A stretch of 64,000 bases of DNA from the NCBI GenBank assembly GCA_934663595.1, contig CAKUKM010000003.1:92344-156343 (forward strand), read 5' to 3'. The DNA comes from an uncultured Clostridia bacterium. Lineage in GTDB: Bacteria > Bacillota > Clostridia > Christensenellales > Aristaeellaceae. Below are positions 63,929-64,000 of this stretch, one piece after another. The translations under genes and the position numbers were made by a program. The stretch's first letter is position 1; the number at the start of each line of letters is the position of its first letter. The notes under the pieces were generated by a model. The model made no database searches, was not told the origin of the DNA, and saw nothing but the letters and a program-made list of their open reading frames with translations.

Positions 63929-64000
63929 TGGAGCGGTAGACGAGACTCGGACTCGCGACCTCCACCTTGGCAAGGTGGCGCTCTACCAACTGAGCTACTA
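63929..64000 (-). tRNA. tRNA-Gly (anticodon GCC), 5' end outside window
   Basis: Minus strand: visible are the D arm AGCTCAGTTGGTAGAGC, the anticodon stem-loop CCACCTTGCCAAGGTGG (anticodon GCC), the T arm and the acceptor 3' strand CTACCGC followed by TCCA. The first four acceptor bases (GCGG expected) lie beyond the window edge. Confidence 0.93.

Noticed and set aside
1..64000. CRISPR arrays, insertion sequences, phage genes
   Set aside because: No evenly spaced direct repeats, transposase or integrase motifs, or phage structural genes were found; the only short exact repeats are palindromes near 6.6-6.9 kb.

Overview
The window reads as a chromosomal segment from a strictly anaerobic, GC-rich Firmicute of the class Clostridia. 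The evidence is a T-box leader, a TPP riboswitch, a small Firmicutes-type SRP RNA, a WhiA-Crh pair, SigA-type promoters (TTGACA-17-TATAAT variants), AGGAGG ribosome binding sites, and carbon monoxide dehydrogenase/acetyl-CoA synthase with a MetVF methylene-THF reductase (Wood-Ljungdahl enzymes). A Christensenellales-like gut lineage is a guess. I saw no phage, transposase, integrase or CRISPR array. Several genes use TTG or GTG starts that are fixed by well placed ribosome binding sites.

Layout. 1-2.6 kb: cell-wall (SH3, peptidoglycan-binding) genes and a NPPY methyltransferase. 2.6-6.6 kb: TPP riboswitch and thiamine transporter, then a LysR-surE-CYTH-NTF2-DUF4180 unit. 6.6-6.9 kb: an array of palindromes. 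6.9-12.6 kb: divergent AraC regulator and GH4 glycosidase, then a TAXI-TRAP transporter. 12.7-21 kb: lepA, a YcxB-like protein, hemW, a sugar kinase, a membrane-anchored sigma-like protein, a methyltransferase, an orphan gene and a GNAT. 21-27.5 kb (minus strand): cooS-cooC-acsB, followed by formyl-THF cyclo-ligase, Nudix and thioredoxin genes. 27.7-31.5 kb: YdcF-like gene, T-box with alaA, C69 dipeptidase. 31.5-35.4 kb: a self-contained operon for methylthioadenosine/5'-deoxyadenosine salvage (phosphorylase, deaminase, isomerase, class II aldolase). 35.4-44 kb: phosphohexomutase, surface protein, small proteins, AI-2E-type permease, HAD phosphatase, SRP RNA, M24 peptidase. 44-51 kb: efp, CD1247-like zinc-ribbon protein, TrkH/TrkA, a TIM-barrel gene with a broken start, metVF. 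51.5-64 kb: tRNA-Ser, E2-like acyltransferase, TetM/EF-G-like GTPase, FTR-like iron-sulfur protein, MATE pump, lipid kinase, amidohydrolase, MBOAT, murB-whiA-crh, a ParB/Noc-like protein, DegV, tRNA-Lys and tRNA-Gly.

How they fit together. The acetogenic enzymes are split into two separately promoted blocks (cooS-cooC-acsB and metVF); formyl-THF cyclo-ligase beside acsB ties in folate one-carbon chemistry. The 31.5-35.4 kb operon offers an oxygen-independent way to dispose of SAM by-products to DHAP and a small aldehyde. This operon, the alanine-type T-box on alaA, the membrane-anchored sigma-like protein and the palindrome array at 6.6 kb are the most interesting items.
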